Shown: piece after piece, positions 1 through 7,995 of the stretch
How the letters are laid out: the number at the start of each line of letters is the position of its first letter
Numbering within the stretch: position 1 is the stretch's first letter
Assembly (NCBI RefSeq): GCF_009604425.1
Contig: NZ_WEGI01000009.1
Span: forward strand, 248,001 to 312,000
DNA length: 64,000 nt
Direction of reading: 5' to 3'
DNA from: Nocardia aurantia
GTDB lineage: Bacteria; Actinomycetota; Actinomycetes; Mycobacteriales; Mycobacteriaceae
Program-made: the position numbers and the translations under genes
Notes under the pieces: generated by a model
Told to the model about the DNA's origin: nothing
What the model saw: only the letters and a program-made list of their open reading frames with translations
The model's database searches: none

Positions 1-125
1 AATACGGCTGGCAGGAGGCCGAGCAGGTCGGCGCGGCCGAGTACCGCCCCCGATATCTCGGCCCGGCGGGCCGCACCGAGCCGGTCAGCGATGTCGAACG
101 CTGTGTCTGGGCCGTGAAGTCCTGA
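1..125 (+). CDS. 3' end of an unidentified protein
   Basis: An open frame enters from the left edge (first full codon at base 3) and stops with TGA at 123-125. About 40 residues are visible, ending in a motif like ERCVWAVKS. Codon choice is GC-rich at third positions, as in neighbouring genes. No domain can be named from this fragment. It lies about 90 bases upstream of the DinB-family gene on the same strand. I cannot tell whether they form an operon. Confidence 0.5.
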   Translation, partial: YGWQEAEQVGAAEYRPRYLGPAGRTEPVSDVERCVWAVKS

Positions 126-212
126 GCCGAAGTCCCGAGTTCGGTGCCGCCGGATTGTCGGTGTCGCGGAGTACGGTTGGCGGCGATGTTCATTCGACGC
201 GAAGGGTGAGTC

Positions 213-725
213 ATGGCGACGACGGCCGATGTGCTGACGGATGCGTTCGGGCGGATCCGCGAGGTGGTGTACGGGGCGGTGGGTGAGCTCGACGAGGCCG
301 ACCTGGCGTATCGGGTCGACCCGGAGGCCAATTCCATCGCCTGGCTGGTCTGGCATCTCACGCGGGTTCAGGACGACCATGTGTCCGAGGTGGCCGGTGT
401 CGATCAGGTGTGGACCGCGCACGGATGGTTCGAGCGGTTCGGCCTGCCGATCGACCCGCGCGCCACCGGATACGGCGACGGCGCCGGCGAGGTCGCGGTC
501 ATCCGCACCACGGGAAAGCTACTGACCGGCTATTACGATGCGGTCCACGAGCAGACCCTGCGCTATCTCGCCACACTCTCCGACGCCGATCTGGACCGGG
601 TCGTCGACACCCGCTGGGATCCGCCGGTGACGCTCGGTGTCCGGTTGGTGAGCGTCATCGACGACGATCTGCAGCATGCCGGTCAAGCGGCCTTTCTGCG
701 CGGCATCATTTTGCGCGCCAAATAA
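213..725 (+). CDS. DinB/DUF664 family protein (mycothiol-dependent enzyme-like)
   Basis: A 170-residue protein with the four-helix DinB fold pattern. Its metal-ligand histidines are in the expected places: His48 in a WLVWHL motif, His56, and His155 in the C-terminal LQHAGQ motif. The first and last of these are characteristic of DUF664, the family that includes mycothiol S-transferase-like enzymes. Family knowledge suggests a metal-bound thiol transferase or hydrolase acting in the cytoplasm on electrophiles. The substrate is unknown. Length is normal for the family. The ATG at 213 follows an AAGGGTGAG ribosome-binding stretch. It is a stand-alone gene, convergent with the TerC-like gene downstream. 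Confidence 0.8.
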   Translation: MATTADVLTDAFGRIREVVYGAVGELDEADLAYRVDPEANSIAWLVWHLTRVQDDHVSEVAGVDQVWTAHGWFERFGLPIDPRATGYGDGAGEVAVIRTTGKLLTGYYDAVHEQTLRYLATLSDADLDRVVDTRWDPPVTLGVRLVSVIDDDLQHAGQAAFLRGIILRAK

Positions 726-824
726 CTCAGTCCCTGTTCCGGCCAGGATCCGGGCCGTCGGATTTCGGCCGGCTTCCGCTCGGCGGCGGCCGGCTCCGGA
801 GGTACCAGCTCCGGCCGGGCCGGC

Positions 825-1976
825 TCAGACGACGGTACCTTCCGGGGCGATGATGTTCTCCGCGCTGTCCGCCACAGCCAATAGATGGTGCTCCGCGGGG
901 GTGTCCTCCTCGGAGCGGACGCGGCTGCGCTTGTTGTGCACGAGGCTGCTGACGAAGGCCGCGGTGATGATCGCCACGCCGATCAGCCCGGTGGCGACCT
1001 CGTTCACGTGATGGCCGCTGGAGTACAGCAGCACCAGCGCCAGCGCGCCGATGGCCCAGTGCGCGCCGTGCTCCAGATGCACGTACTCCGCCAAGGTGCC
1101 CTTGCGGACCAGGTAGATCGTGATGGAGCGGACGAACATCGCGCCGATCAGGCCCAGGCCGAGGGCGATGACGATCGGGTCCGAGGTGATCGCGAAGGAG
1201 CCGATCACGCCGTCGAAGGAGAACGAGGCGTCGAGCACTTCCAGGTACAGGAATCCGAAGAAGGCCGCGCGGCCGGTGGCGACCGCCACCCGGGACGGAC
1301 CGGTCCGGTCGGACTGCTCGTTCTCGAAGTGGGCGCCGAGGCCGTCGACGAGAAAATAGGTGACCATGCCGAGCGCACCGGCCACCATGACCACATCGGC
1401 CTTGTCGTTGGGGGCGATGAAGCCCGCGGTGAGCACCAGCAGCATCATCGTGACGGTGACGGGGAACATCGAGAACCGGCCCAGCCGTGCCAGCGGCCGC
1501 TCCAGCCAGGTCAGCCAGGTCACCGAGCGTTCGGCGCAGACGTAGTTCAGGAACAACAGCAGCAGGAACACGGCGCCGAAGGTGGCGATCTTCGGGTTGG
1601 CGTCGGCGAGGAGGGCCTCGTAGCTCGGCCGCCCGTCCGGGAAGGCGCTCGCGCCGTCGGCCGGTGGGTTCAGCGCCAGGTCCAGGGCGCGCAGCGGGTC
1701 GATATGGGCGCCGACGGCGACCACGGCCAGCGGGAACACCAGCCGCATACCGAACACCGCGACGATCACGCCGACGGTGAGGAACATTCGCTGCCAGAAC
1801 TGGCTCATCCGTTCCAGCACAGCGGCATTCACCACGGCGTTGTCGAACGACAGCGATATCTCCAGCACACCGAGCACGGCCGTCAGGACCAGTGCCTGTG
1901 GGCCGCCATACCATGCGGCGACCACCAATGCCAGCCCTGCGACGAGAAACGATGGGGTGAACACTCGCACGAACAT
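825..1976 (-). CDS. DUF475 / TerC-superfamily integral membrane protein
   Basis: 383 residues with about nine to ten hydrophobic segments. The two diagnostic TerC-type acidic motifs lie inside membrane helices: EISLSFDNAVVN near residues 39-50, and DASFSFDGVIGS in the second half. This split acidic pair is typical of DUF475 proteins, which are related to TerC and to putative metal-ion exporters. By analogy it may move or bind a divalent metal such as manganese at the plasma membrane, but the substrate is not shown here. The C-terminus is a charged cytoplasmic tail. The start at 1976 has a purine-rich GAAAGG upstream. It stands alone. Confidence 0.85.
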   Translation of the reverse strand: MFVRVFTPSFLVAGLALVVAAWYGGPQALVLTAVLGVLEISLSFDNAVVNAAVLERMSQFWQRMFLTVGVIVAVFGMRLVFPLAVVAVGAHIDPLRALDLALNPPADGASAFPDGRPSYEALLADANPKIATFGAVFLLLLFLNYVCAERSVTWLTWLERPLARLGRFSMFPVTVTMMLLVLTAGFIAPNDKADVVMVAGALGMVTYFLVDGLGAHFENEQSDRTGPSRVAVATGRAAFFGFLYLEVLDASFSFDGVIGSFAITSDPIVIALGLGLIGAMFVRSITIYLVRKGTLAEYVHLEHGAHWAIGALALVLLYSSGHHVNEVATGLIGVAIITAAFVSSLVHNKRSRVRSEEDTPAEHHLLAVADSAENIIAPEGTVV

Positions 1977-2333
1977 GACGCTGCGCCTTTCGTCAGCCCT
2001 GCTGCGGGGTGCCTCACGAGGGGTGTTCGAACAGACGGATCACGAAGCTGTGTGAACCCCGAGTCCCACGCCGATTGTGCCAGTTGTTCTGGGGGCGCGA
2101 CAACGTCCGGTGGATTACATGGCGGCGTCGAGGCATCGTCGTGGCAGTGGGAAGGCAGCGCCGACGGGTGGACAGCGGCCGCCCGCCCCCGCACGATCGA
2201 GGCGTGGAATACACCGTGCTGCGACCCGCGGCCGCCGCCCGTACCGCCGATCCCGTCCGAATCGCCACCTTCGCGCAACATGCCGAGGTTGCCGGTTCCG
2301 AGTCGCGGGTGGCCATCGCACATCACGGCTGAG
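1977..2333. other. intergenic stretch, one doubtful small ORF
   Basis: About 360 bases separate the DUF475 start and the transglycosylase terminator. The DUF475 promoter must lie here. The only gene-like object is a plus-strand frame from GTG 2204 to TGA 2332 (42 codons). It ends exactly before the hairpin at 2334-2365 and has a weak GAGG just upstream. It resembles nothing I know and could be chance in such GC-rich DNA. Confidence 0.3.
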
Positions 2334-2365
2334 CCCGCCCCGCCCGGCGCATCGGGCGGGGCGGG
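2334..2365 (-). terminator. strong GC hairpin after the transglycosylase gene
   Basis: A perfect 13-base-pair stem (CCCGCCCCGCCCG at 2334-2346 pairs with 2353-2365) closes a six-base GCGCAT loop. It begins five bases past the stop codon of the minus-strand transglycosylase gene. There is no clear U tract, as is common for actinobacterial terminators. Confidence 0.75.
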
Positions 2366-2370
2366 GGCGA

Positions 2371-2946
2371 TCAATACCAGTGGTGCACTTGCCAGAACGC
2401 CCAGGCGGCGTTCGGGCTGCCGTAGCGCTGGTTCATGTATTCGTAGGCCCAGCGGATCTGCGTGACCGGATTGAGCGGCCAGTCGACGCCGGCGCTGAAC
2501 ATCTTGTACGCGGGCAGTGCCTGCGGCAGGCCGTAGGCCCCGCTGGACGGGTTGATCGCGAACATGTTCCAACTGCTCTCGTGCGTGATGATCTGGTCGA
2601 ACGAATCGAACTGGTTGGGCGGCACGATGACTCGCGCGATCGCCTGCGGCGCGACCCGGAAACCGGGAAGGAACTGCGACAGCATCTCGGTCAGCCCGGC
2701 ATCCGACCGCAGCACCTGATCCTGCCGGACCGTGCCGTCGGCGGACAGGTCACGATCGGCCGCGTCCACCCCGAAATCGTTGTCGGACCGGGAATCCGGC
2801 TGACCCTCGATGATCGGGCACAGATCCGTGCAGGCCACGGCCGCCGCCGGAGCGGACTGCCACGCGAGCGCCCCGGTGGTGAGGGCGGCCCCGACCGCGA
2901 ACCCGGCGGCACACACCCCGGCATTCCAGCGATGACGCCTGTTCAT
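2371..2946 (-). CDS. secreted transglycosylase SLT-type protein
   Basis: 191 residues. An N-terminal signal sequence (Arg-rich start, hydrophobic core, AAA-VA region near 35) is followed by a low-complexity Asp-rich segment. The C-terminal half is lysozyme-like: ITHESSWN carries the probable catalytic glutamate, followed by PSSGAYGLPQALPAYKM and a WAYEYMNQRYGSP motif. This matches the transglycosylase domain of actinobacterial peptidoglycan hydrolases. It probably cleaves peptidoglycan outside the membrane. GAGGAG lies seven bases before the ATG. It is last in a minus-strand trio with two small secreted proteins, which suggests a joint envelope role. Confidence 0.85.
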   Translation of the reverse strand: MNRRHRWNAGVCAAGFAVGAALTTGALAWQSAPAAAVACTDLCPIIEGQPDSRSDNDFGVDAADRDLSADGTVRQDQVLRSDAGLTEMLSQFLPGFRVAPQAIARVIVPPNQFDSFDQIITHESSWNMFAINPSSGAYGLPQALPAYKMFSAGVDWPLNPVTQIRWAYEYMNQRYGSPNAAWAFWQVHHWY

Positions 2947-2974
2947 GGGAAGTCTCCTCGAAGGTCGCGGGTGG

Positions 2975-3316
2975 TCACTGCTCCGCCGAGTTCCGTGCGC
3001 TGCTGTCCGATCCCGGCGGTACGTCGTCGAGCGGCGGTTGCTGATCCATCCCGCCCGGTATCGGGTCCTCCCACGGCGGGAAATCCATCCCGCCCGGCAC
3101 GTCGTTGTCGTTGCTCTCCGGACTGTCCGGATTGTCGGGGACGTCCTCCTGGTTGTTGTCCGGGTTGTCGTCCCGCCCGGTGTCCGGTGGTGCCTGGACG
3201 CCCGGATGCGGCGCCTCCGCCGCGGTCGCGGCCGTCGCCCACCAGGTGAGCGAGCCGATCACCGCCACCACCGCGATCCCGGCGACGGCGGCCGTCAGCC
3301 GCCGTACGGCCGGCAC
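2975..3316 (-). CDS. small exported Asp/Asn/Pro-rich protein, unknown
   Basis: 113 residues. A single hydrophobic N-terminal segment (about residues 7-32) may be a signal peptide or membrane anchor. The rest is low-complexity and rich in Asp, Asn, Pro, Gly and Ser, with PGGMD repeated twice. It is likely disordered outside the cell. The GTG start at 3316 has a G-rich ribosome site six bases upstream. The gene overlaps the end of the preceding secreted-protein gene by 22 bases and lies 28 bases before the transglycosylase gene, so the three are probably co-transcribed. I recognise no family. Confidence 0.6.
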   Translation of the reverse strand: MPAVRRLTAAVAGIAVVAVIGSLTWWATAATAAEAPHPGVQAPPDTGRDDNPDNNQEDVPDNPDSPESNDNDVPGGMDFPPWEDPIPGGMDQQPPLDDVPPGSDSSARNSAEQ

Positions 3317-3615
3317 GGCGTCCCCCCGTCGACCGGGCGGCAGTGATGCGGGCGCATCCGCAGCGGACCGCCGTAGGTGAGGGTCGGATCACTGAAGGCC
3401 CGCAGGATATCGGCGGTGGACAGCCCACCCAGGGGTGAGTCGTCCGCGGATTCCGGTGAATCCCGGGTGGCGGAGGCCTCCGGAGCGGGGTCGGTACATC
3501 CGGAGTCGCATTCCGCGAGGGCCGGCGCGGCCCAAGCGGACAGTGCGCACAGCGCGACGGCGCTGGCGGCAGCGATGCGCCCGGCGACCCGGGGCAACGA
3601 CGGCAATGTCGGCAT
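3295..3615 (-). CDS. small secreted protein, unknown
   Basis: Read from ATG 3615, which has GAAAGGA about seven bases upstream. The frame also extends upstream to 3678, but that part lacks a ribosome site. The 106-residue product has a clear signal peptide with an APALA cleavage motif, followed at once by two closely spaced cysteines (ECDSGC). Two more cysteines lie near the C-terminus (HHC, TPC), so two disulfides are possible in the exported form. The middle is Ser/Asp/Glu-rich. It is first gene of the probable three-gene envelope operon ending with the transglycosylase. No known domain was recognised. Confidence 0.6.
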   Translation of the reverse strand: MPTLPSLPRVAGRIAAASAVALCALSAWAAPALAECDSGCTDPAPEASATRDSPESADDSPLGGLSTADILRAFSDPTLTYGGPLRMRPHHCRPVDGGTPCRPYGG

Positions 3616-3778
3616 CGGCGTGTCCTTTCGGCGATTCCACTGATCACGAAAGTCGGTAACGCGATCAGAGCAAACCACTAGCGAATAGGAATTGCGGCGA
3701 TGCGATGCCGCGTGTCGGCAGGAATGCCGATGTGGACGGATATGACCGGGTCGGGGCGATCGACCGGGCCGGCCGGGT

Positions 3779-4321
3779 TCAGGCCGTGTCGGCGTGCTCG
3801 CCGGAGTTCTCGGCGGTGACGATGGACTGCTCGAGTTTGCGCAGCAGGCCGGCGAGTTGGTGCCGCTCGTCGGTGGTGAGTCCGGCCAGCATGCGGGATT
3901 CGTTGGCGAAGTGCTCGGCGGCGGTCTGTTCCAGCACCTGTTTCCCGGCGTCGGTCAGCCGGGCGTAGACGATGCGGCGGTCGTCCGGATCGCGTTCGCG
4001 CTCGACCAGCCCGGCCTTCTCCAGCCGGTCCACCCGCAGGGTGGTGCCACCGGTGGTGACCAGCGCCGTCTCGGCGAGCTGGCCGGAGGTCATGCGGTAG
4101 GGCGGGCCGGAGCGGCGCAGCGCGGCGAGCACGTCGAAGGCGGCCATGTTGATGCCGTGCTTCTCGAACACGGCCGCCAGCGAGGTCTGATATCGCAGAT
4201 AGCTGCGGTGCATCCGGCCGAAGACCTCCAGCGGGGAGACGTCCAGGGCAGGCCACTGCTCGTTCCACTGGCCGACGATGTGATCGACCGCGTCGCGATC
4301 GGGCGCCGACTTGCGCGTCAC
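3779..4321 (-). CDS. MarR-family transcriptional regulator of the catabolic cluster
   Basis: 180 residues from GTG 4321, preferred over GTG 4333 because GGAGGT sits five bases before it. The winged helix is clear: MTSGQLAETALVTTGGTTLRVDRLEKAGLVER forms the recognition helix region, and DPDDRRIVYARLTDAG is the typical MarR wing. MarR dimers bind short palindromes and release them when an aromatic ligand binds. Four TTAGCGCTAA-type palindromes lie in front of the genes of the neighbouring catabolic cluster and make good candidate operators. It is downstream of ridA on the same strand and probably co-transcribed, which would give autoregulation. The ligand is unknown. Confidence 0.88.
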   Translation of the reverse strand: MTRKSAPDRDAVDHIVGQWNEQWPALDVSPLEVFGRMHRSYLRYQTSLAAVFEKHGINMAAFDVLAALRRSGPPYRMTSGQLAETALVTTGGTTLRVDRLEKAGLVERERDPDDRRIVYARLTDAGKQVLEQTAAEHFANESRMLAGLTTDERHQLAGLLRKLEQSIVTAENSGEHADTA

Positions 4322-4432
4322 GCTGACCTCCACGATTTTCCTTGTGTGCCAACGGCTCCGGCGGGCGCCGGATACGCGCCCGCCGGAGCCGCGCGCTGGC
4401 CGGGGCCCGCCGTCGGCCGTGATCCTCCGAGG

Positions 4433-4813
4433 CTACGCGACCGGGGCCGTGGAATCGCCGCGCACCTGCGCGATGGCGTCGATCTCGACCGTCGCGCCGT
4501 AGGGGAGCCGGCTCACCTCGACGAAGGTCCGGGCGGGCCGGGCCTCGGCGAACAGTCGCTCGAGTTGCCGGTTGGCCTCCTCGCGCAGCGACAGGTCGGT
4601 GACGTAGTAGGTGAGTTTCACGATGTCGGCCAGGGTGCCGCCCACGGTCGCGAGCCGCTCGGCCATGCGCTCGGCCGCGGCGTCGAGGGCCTCCTGCCGG
4701 CCCGCGACCGGGACGTAGTCCGCGTCGACGGACAGCGCGCCGGAGACGAACGCGAGGCCGCCGGCCAGTACGGCGGGGCGGTAGGGGTGCGCGGCGGTCA
4801 CATCGGTCGACAT
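4433..4813 (-). CDS. RidA (YjgF/YER057c/UK114) family protein
   Basis: 126 residues, the normal RidA length. It has the core VSGALSVDAD, the helix pair LATVGGTLADIVKLTYYVTD and the C-terminal RPARTFVEVSRLPYGATVEIDAIA, which includes the conserved arginine of the active-site cleft. The family includes enamine/imine deaminases and 2-aminomuconate deaminases. AGGAG lies six bases before ATG 4813. It is divergent from the MFS-ALDH operon across a 240-base region holding two palindromes. The context suggests it hydrolyses an enamine or imine intermediate of the pathway, which would fit an N-containing substrate. That is inference. Confidence 0.85.
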   Translation of the reverse strand: MSTDVTAAHPYRPAVLAGGLAFVSGALSVDADYVPVAGRQEALDAAAERMAERLATVGGTLADIVKLTYYVTDLSLREEANRQLERLFAEARPARTFVEVSRLPYGATVEIDAIAQVRGDSTAPVA

Positions 4814-4852
4814 GGGATCTCCTGAGGTGGTTCGGGCGATGAGGGAAAAAGT

Positions 4853-4862
4853 TTAGCGCTAA
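4853..4862. promoter_or_regulatory. putative MarR operator, site 1 (ridA-marR promoter)
   Basis: A perfect TTAGCGCTAA palindrome 40 bases upstream of the ridA start. It is flanked on the right by GATAGTTTG. Comparison of four copies gives an extended consensus close to ATATCTTAGCGCTAAGATAT. Confidence 0.7.
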
Positions 4863-4988
4863 GATAGTTTGTGGGTGTGACGCTGGTCAACCTCCTCAGC
4901 GTGGCGGTTTCGCACCGATGACGCTCTGTAAAGTGCATGTTTCCGAAAAGTCAAGGGGTTGACCCCGATTGTGACGAAGGGATATATC

Positions 4989-4998
4989 TAAGCGCTAA
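4989..4998. promoter_or_regulatory. putative MarR operator, site 2 (MFS-ALDH promoter)
   Basis: TAAGCGCTAA has one mismatch to the perfect palindrome of the other three sites and is preceded by ATATC. It lies 57 bases upstream of the MFS start. The intervening 4863-4988 DNA is AT-richer than its surroundings, as expected for two divergent promoters. Confidence 0.65.
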
Positions 4999-5055
4999 GT
5001 GATTCAGTGCTCAGTAAATTTCCTCGTGCTGGGCGCTCGGCAGAGAGATCTCCCC

Positions 5056-6420
5056 ATGTCTTCCTCCGCATTCGCGGTAACCAATGATTCGCTAGTCGCC
5101 CGCCTGGAGCGACTTCCGATGAGCCGATGGCACGTCAAGGCCCGGGTCGCGGTCGGCGCGGTCACCTTCTTCGACGGCTTCGACCAGCTGATGATCGCGT
5201 ACGCGATGCCGAAACTGGCCGCAAAATGGCATCTGACCTCGACGGCCGGGTCCTGGGTGATCGCCGCGGGCGGCATCGGCATGCTGATCGGGTCGCTGCT
5301 CGGCGGCCGGTTCGCCGATCGGATCGGCCGGCTGCCGGTCGTGATCGGGGCGATGGTGCTGTATTCGGTAATGAGCCTCGGTATGGCCTTCAGCGACACG
5401 TTGCCGCTGTTCGTGCTGTTCCGGTTCGTCCAGGGCATCGGTCTCGGCGCCGAGGTCCCGGTGGCGACCTGCTACATCGGCGAGGTCTCCAAGGCACACC
5501 ATCGCGGCCGGTTCGTGCTGCTCTACGAGACGATCTTCCCGGTCGGACTGCTGCTGTCGTCGGTCGTCTCGTCCTGGGTGGTGCCGCATCTGGGGTATCG
5601 CTGGCTGTTCGCGGTGGGCCTGATCCCGATCGTGCTGCTGCCGGTGCTGCTGCGGCTGCCGGAATCGCCGCGCTGGCTGGCCTCCCGCGGCCGTCTCACC
5701 GACGCGGACGCCGCGCTCACCCGCATCGAGGGCGAGATCGTCGCCGCGGGCGGGGTGCTGCCGGAGCCGCGGCCGATGACCGTCGCGGCGGCCGCGCCGC
5801 AGACCGCGCGACTGGCCGAACTGTTCCAGGGGGTATACCTGCGTCGCACCCTGGTCATCGGATTCACCTGGCTCACAACATTTTTCGCCAACTACGGTCT
5901 GACCTCGTGGCTGCCGACGCTGTACACCAAGACCTTCAAGGTCTCGCTGAACACCGCGCTGCACTACAGCATCGTCACCACCGCGGTCGGCGTGGTCGGC
6001 TGCGTGCTGGTCGCGCTGCTCATCGACGGCATCGGCCGCCGGGTGTGCATCTCGGTGGCGCTGCTGGTGGCCTCGGCGCTGCTGTTCCTCACCGCCGCGA
6101 CCGGTACCGGCTCCGCGTTCCGAGTGATGTTGTGGTGCAGCGCTTCCTCGCTGTTCGTGTTCTCGGTGACGCTGGCGCTGTACCTCTACACCACCGAGGT
6201 CTACCCGACCCGGATGCGCGCGCTGGGCGTCTCGTTCGGCGGCGCCTGTGGCCGGCTGGGCATGGTGATCGGCCCGGTGACCGTCGGCTGGCTGCTCGAT
6301 CACGGCACGCTGCGCACGCTGTTCCTGATCTTCGGCGCGGTCGCGCTGGCCGGTGGCCTGGCGTTCGGCGGATTCGCCACGGAAACCAAGGAGAAGACAT
6401 TGGAGGAGATCGCCTCATGA
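5056..6420 (+). CDS. MFS transporter, aromatic acid or sugar-acid symporter type
   Basis: 454 residues and twelve predicted membrane helices. MFS signatures are present: GGRFADRIGRLPV between helices 2 and 3, an acidic residue in helix 1 (FFDGFDQLMIAYAMP, like aromatic acid:H+ symporters), PESPRWLASRGR at the central loop, and the mirrored IDGIGRR in the second half. The FDGFD motif points to the AAHS family (4-hydroxybenzoate or protocatechuate uptake). I start at ATG 5056, because the upstream in-frame GTG at 4999 lies in the operator. It overlaps the ALDH gene by four bases (ATGA). It probably imports the pathway substrate across the plasma membrane. Confidence 0.85.
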   Translation: MSSSAFAVTNDSLVARLERLPMSRWHVKARVAVGAVTFFDGFDQLMIAYAMPKLAAKWHLTSTAGSWVIAAGGIGMLIGSLLGGRFADRIGRLPVVIGAMVLYSVMSLGMAFSDTLPLFVLFRFVQGIGLGAEVPVATCYIGEVSKAHHRGRFVLLYETIFPVGLLLSSVVSSWVVPHLGYRWLFAVGLIPIVLLPVLLRLPESPRWLASRGRLTDADAALTRIEGEIVAAGGVLPEPRPMTVAAAAPQTARLAELFQGVYLRRTLVIGFTWLTTFFANYGLTSWLPTLYTKTFKVSLNTALHYSIVTTAVGVVGCVLVALLIDGIGRRVCISVALLVASALLFLTAATGTGSAFRVMLWCSASSLFVFSVTLALYLYTTEVYPTRMRALGVSFGGACGRLGMVIGPVTVGWLLDHGTLRTLFLIFGAVALAGGLAFGGFATETKEKTLEEIAS

Positions 6421-7901
6421 CCACGGCATTCGAACCGGTTGCCGACGAGATCCTCGTCGCCGGAAGCTGGAAACTCGGCGGCGGCGCGGCGACCGCGGTG
6501 ATCGACCCCGCCACGGGCGAGACCCTGCAACACGTCACGCACGCCACCGTCGAGGACGTCGGAACCGCGGTGGCCGCCGGGGCCGCCGCGGCCGCGGATC
6601 CGGCCTGGCGCGACCTGCTGCCGCATCAGCGCGCGCGGTACCTGCACCGCATCGCGGACGCGGTGGACGCGGCGGCCGAGCGGCTGGCGCTGCTGCAGAG
6701 CTGGAACACCGGCAAGACGCTGACCGAGACCCGGGCGCTGGTGGCCAGCGCCGCCGGCACCTTCCGGTACTTCGCCGCGGTGCTCGAGACCGCCGACGCC
6801 GAGCTCACCACGCCGCGCGGGCCGTATCTGACCATGAGCCTGTACGAGCCGATCGGTGTGGTCGCCGCGATCACGCCGTGGAATTCGCCGATCGCCAGCG
6901 ACGCGCAGAAGATCGCGCCGGCGCTGGCGGCCGGAAACGCCGTGGTGCTCAAGCCCGCCGAGTGGACCCCGCTGGTGTCGCTGGCGCTGGCCCGGCTGAT
7001 CGACGAGTCCGGCCTGCCGCCGGGACTGCTGTCGGTGCTGCCCGGCAAGGGTTCGGTGGTCGGCGACGCGCTGGTCCGGCATCCGGGTGTCGGCAAGGTG
7101 AGTTTCACCGGCGGCACCACCACCGGGCGGGCCCTCGCGCACGTGGCGGCGGAGAAGCTCATGCCGATTTCGCTGGAACTCGGCGGCAAGTCGCCGACCG
7201 TCGTACTCGACGACGCCGACCTCGACCAGGCGGTCAACGGCGTGCTGTTCGGCATCTTCTCGTCCTCGGGGCAGAGTTGTGTCGCGGGATCCCGGCTGTA
7301 CGTGGATGTTTCGAGGTACGACGAATTCCTGGACCGGCTGGTGGCCGCGGCGCGGGCGCTGCGGATCGGGCCGGGGCGCGAGCCCGGGGTGCAGGTGGGT
7401 CCGCTGGTGCACCACCGGCATCGGGACGCGGTCGCGGCGCACGTCGAGGCGGCCCGCGCGGAGGGTGGCCGGATCCGTTGCGGCGGAACGATTCCCGACG
7501 ATCCGCGACTGGCCGCCGGGGCGTACTATCCGCCCACGATCATCGACGGGCTCGGCGACGACGCCCAGGTCTGCCGGTCGGAGATCTTCGGCCCGGTGCT
7601 GGTGGCGTTGCCGTTCGACGGCGAGGACGAGTTGATCGCCCGCGCGAACGACAGCGTGTACGGCCTGGCCGCGGGCATCTGGACCCGGGACTACCGGCGC
7701 GCGTGGCGGCTGGCGCGACGGTTGCAGGCCGGCACGGTGTGGATCAACACCTACAAGCAGTTCAGCATCTCCACGCCGTTCGGCGGCGTGAAGGAGAGCG
7801 GGCTCGGGGTCGAGAAGGGGCGGGCCGGTATCGCCGCATACTCGCGGCAGAAGAGCGTCTACCTCGGCATGGACCCGGAACCGCATCCCTGGGCGCGCTG
7901 A
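6417..7901 (+). CDS. NAD(P)-dependent aldehyde dehydrogenase
   Basis: 494 residues, the standard ALDH length. Visible motifs are the cofactor site ITPWNSPIASDAQKIAPALAAGNAVVLKPAEWTP, the glycine pair FTGGTTTGR, catalytic base Glu254 in LELGGKSP, and nucleophile Cys288 in SGQSCVAGS. The EIFGPVL and PFGGVKESGLGVEKG motifs are near the end. It oxidises an aldehyde to an acid in the cytoplasm. In ring-cleavage pathways this is often a muconic semialdehyde. ATGA overlap with the MFS gene implies translational coupling. The exact substrate cannot be read from sequence. Confidence 0.9.
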   Translation: MTTAFEPVADEILVAGSWKLGGGAATAVIDPATGETLQHVTHATVEDVGTAVAAGAAAAADPAWRDLLPHQRARYLHRIADAVDAAAERLALLQSWNTGKTLTETRALVASAAGTFRYFAAVLETADAELTTPRGPYLTMSLYEPIGVVAAITPWNSPIASDAQKIAPALAAGNAVVLKPAEWTPLVSLALARLIDESGLPPGLLSVLPGKGSVVGDALVRHPGVGKVSFTGGTTTGRALAHVAAEKLMPISLELGGKSPTVVLDDADLDQAVNGVLFGIFSSSGQSCVAGSRLYVDVSRYDEFLDRLVAAARALRIGPGREPGVQVGPLVHHRHRDAVAAHVEAARAEGGRIRCGGTIPDDPRLAAGAYYPPTIIDGLGDDAQVCRSEIFGPVLVALPFDGEDELIARANDSVYGLAAGIWTRDYRRAWRLARRLQAGTVWINTYKQFSISTPFGGVKESGLGVEKGRAGIAAYSRQKSVYLGMDPEPHPWAR

Positions 7902-7951
7902 TCGCCCGGCCCGGAGGCGTTTTCTCGTATGGCCTTGCCCGGGTAAATATC

Positions 7952-7961
7952 TTAGCGCTAA
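7952..7961. promoter_or_regulatory. putative MarR operator, site 3
   Basis: A perfect TTAGCGCTAA, preceded by AATATC and followed by ACTATTTG, 35 bases upstream of the extradiol dioxygenase start in the 94-base gap after ALDH. It marks a separate promoter for the 7996-13540 genes. Confidence 0.7.
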
Positions 7962-7995
7962 ACTATTTGAAATCGACCTACTTGGAGGCAGTCGC

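Noticed and set aside
885..2465. A 526-codon plus-strand frame opposite DUF475
   Set aside because: DUF475 motifs are unambiguous on the minus strand, and this frame has no domain.
4999..5055. Upstream extension of the MFS protein by 19 residues
   Set aside because: Its GTG overlaps the end of the palindromic operator and has no ribosome site. ATG 5056 gives the usual N-terminal length.
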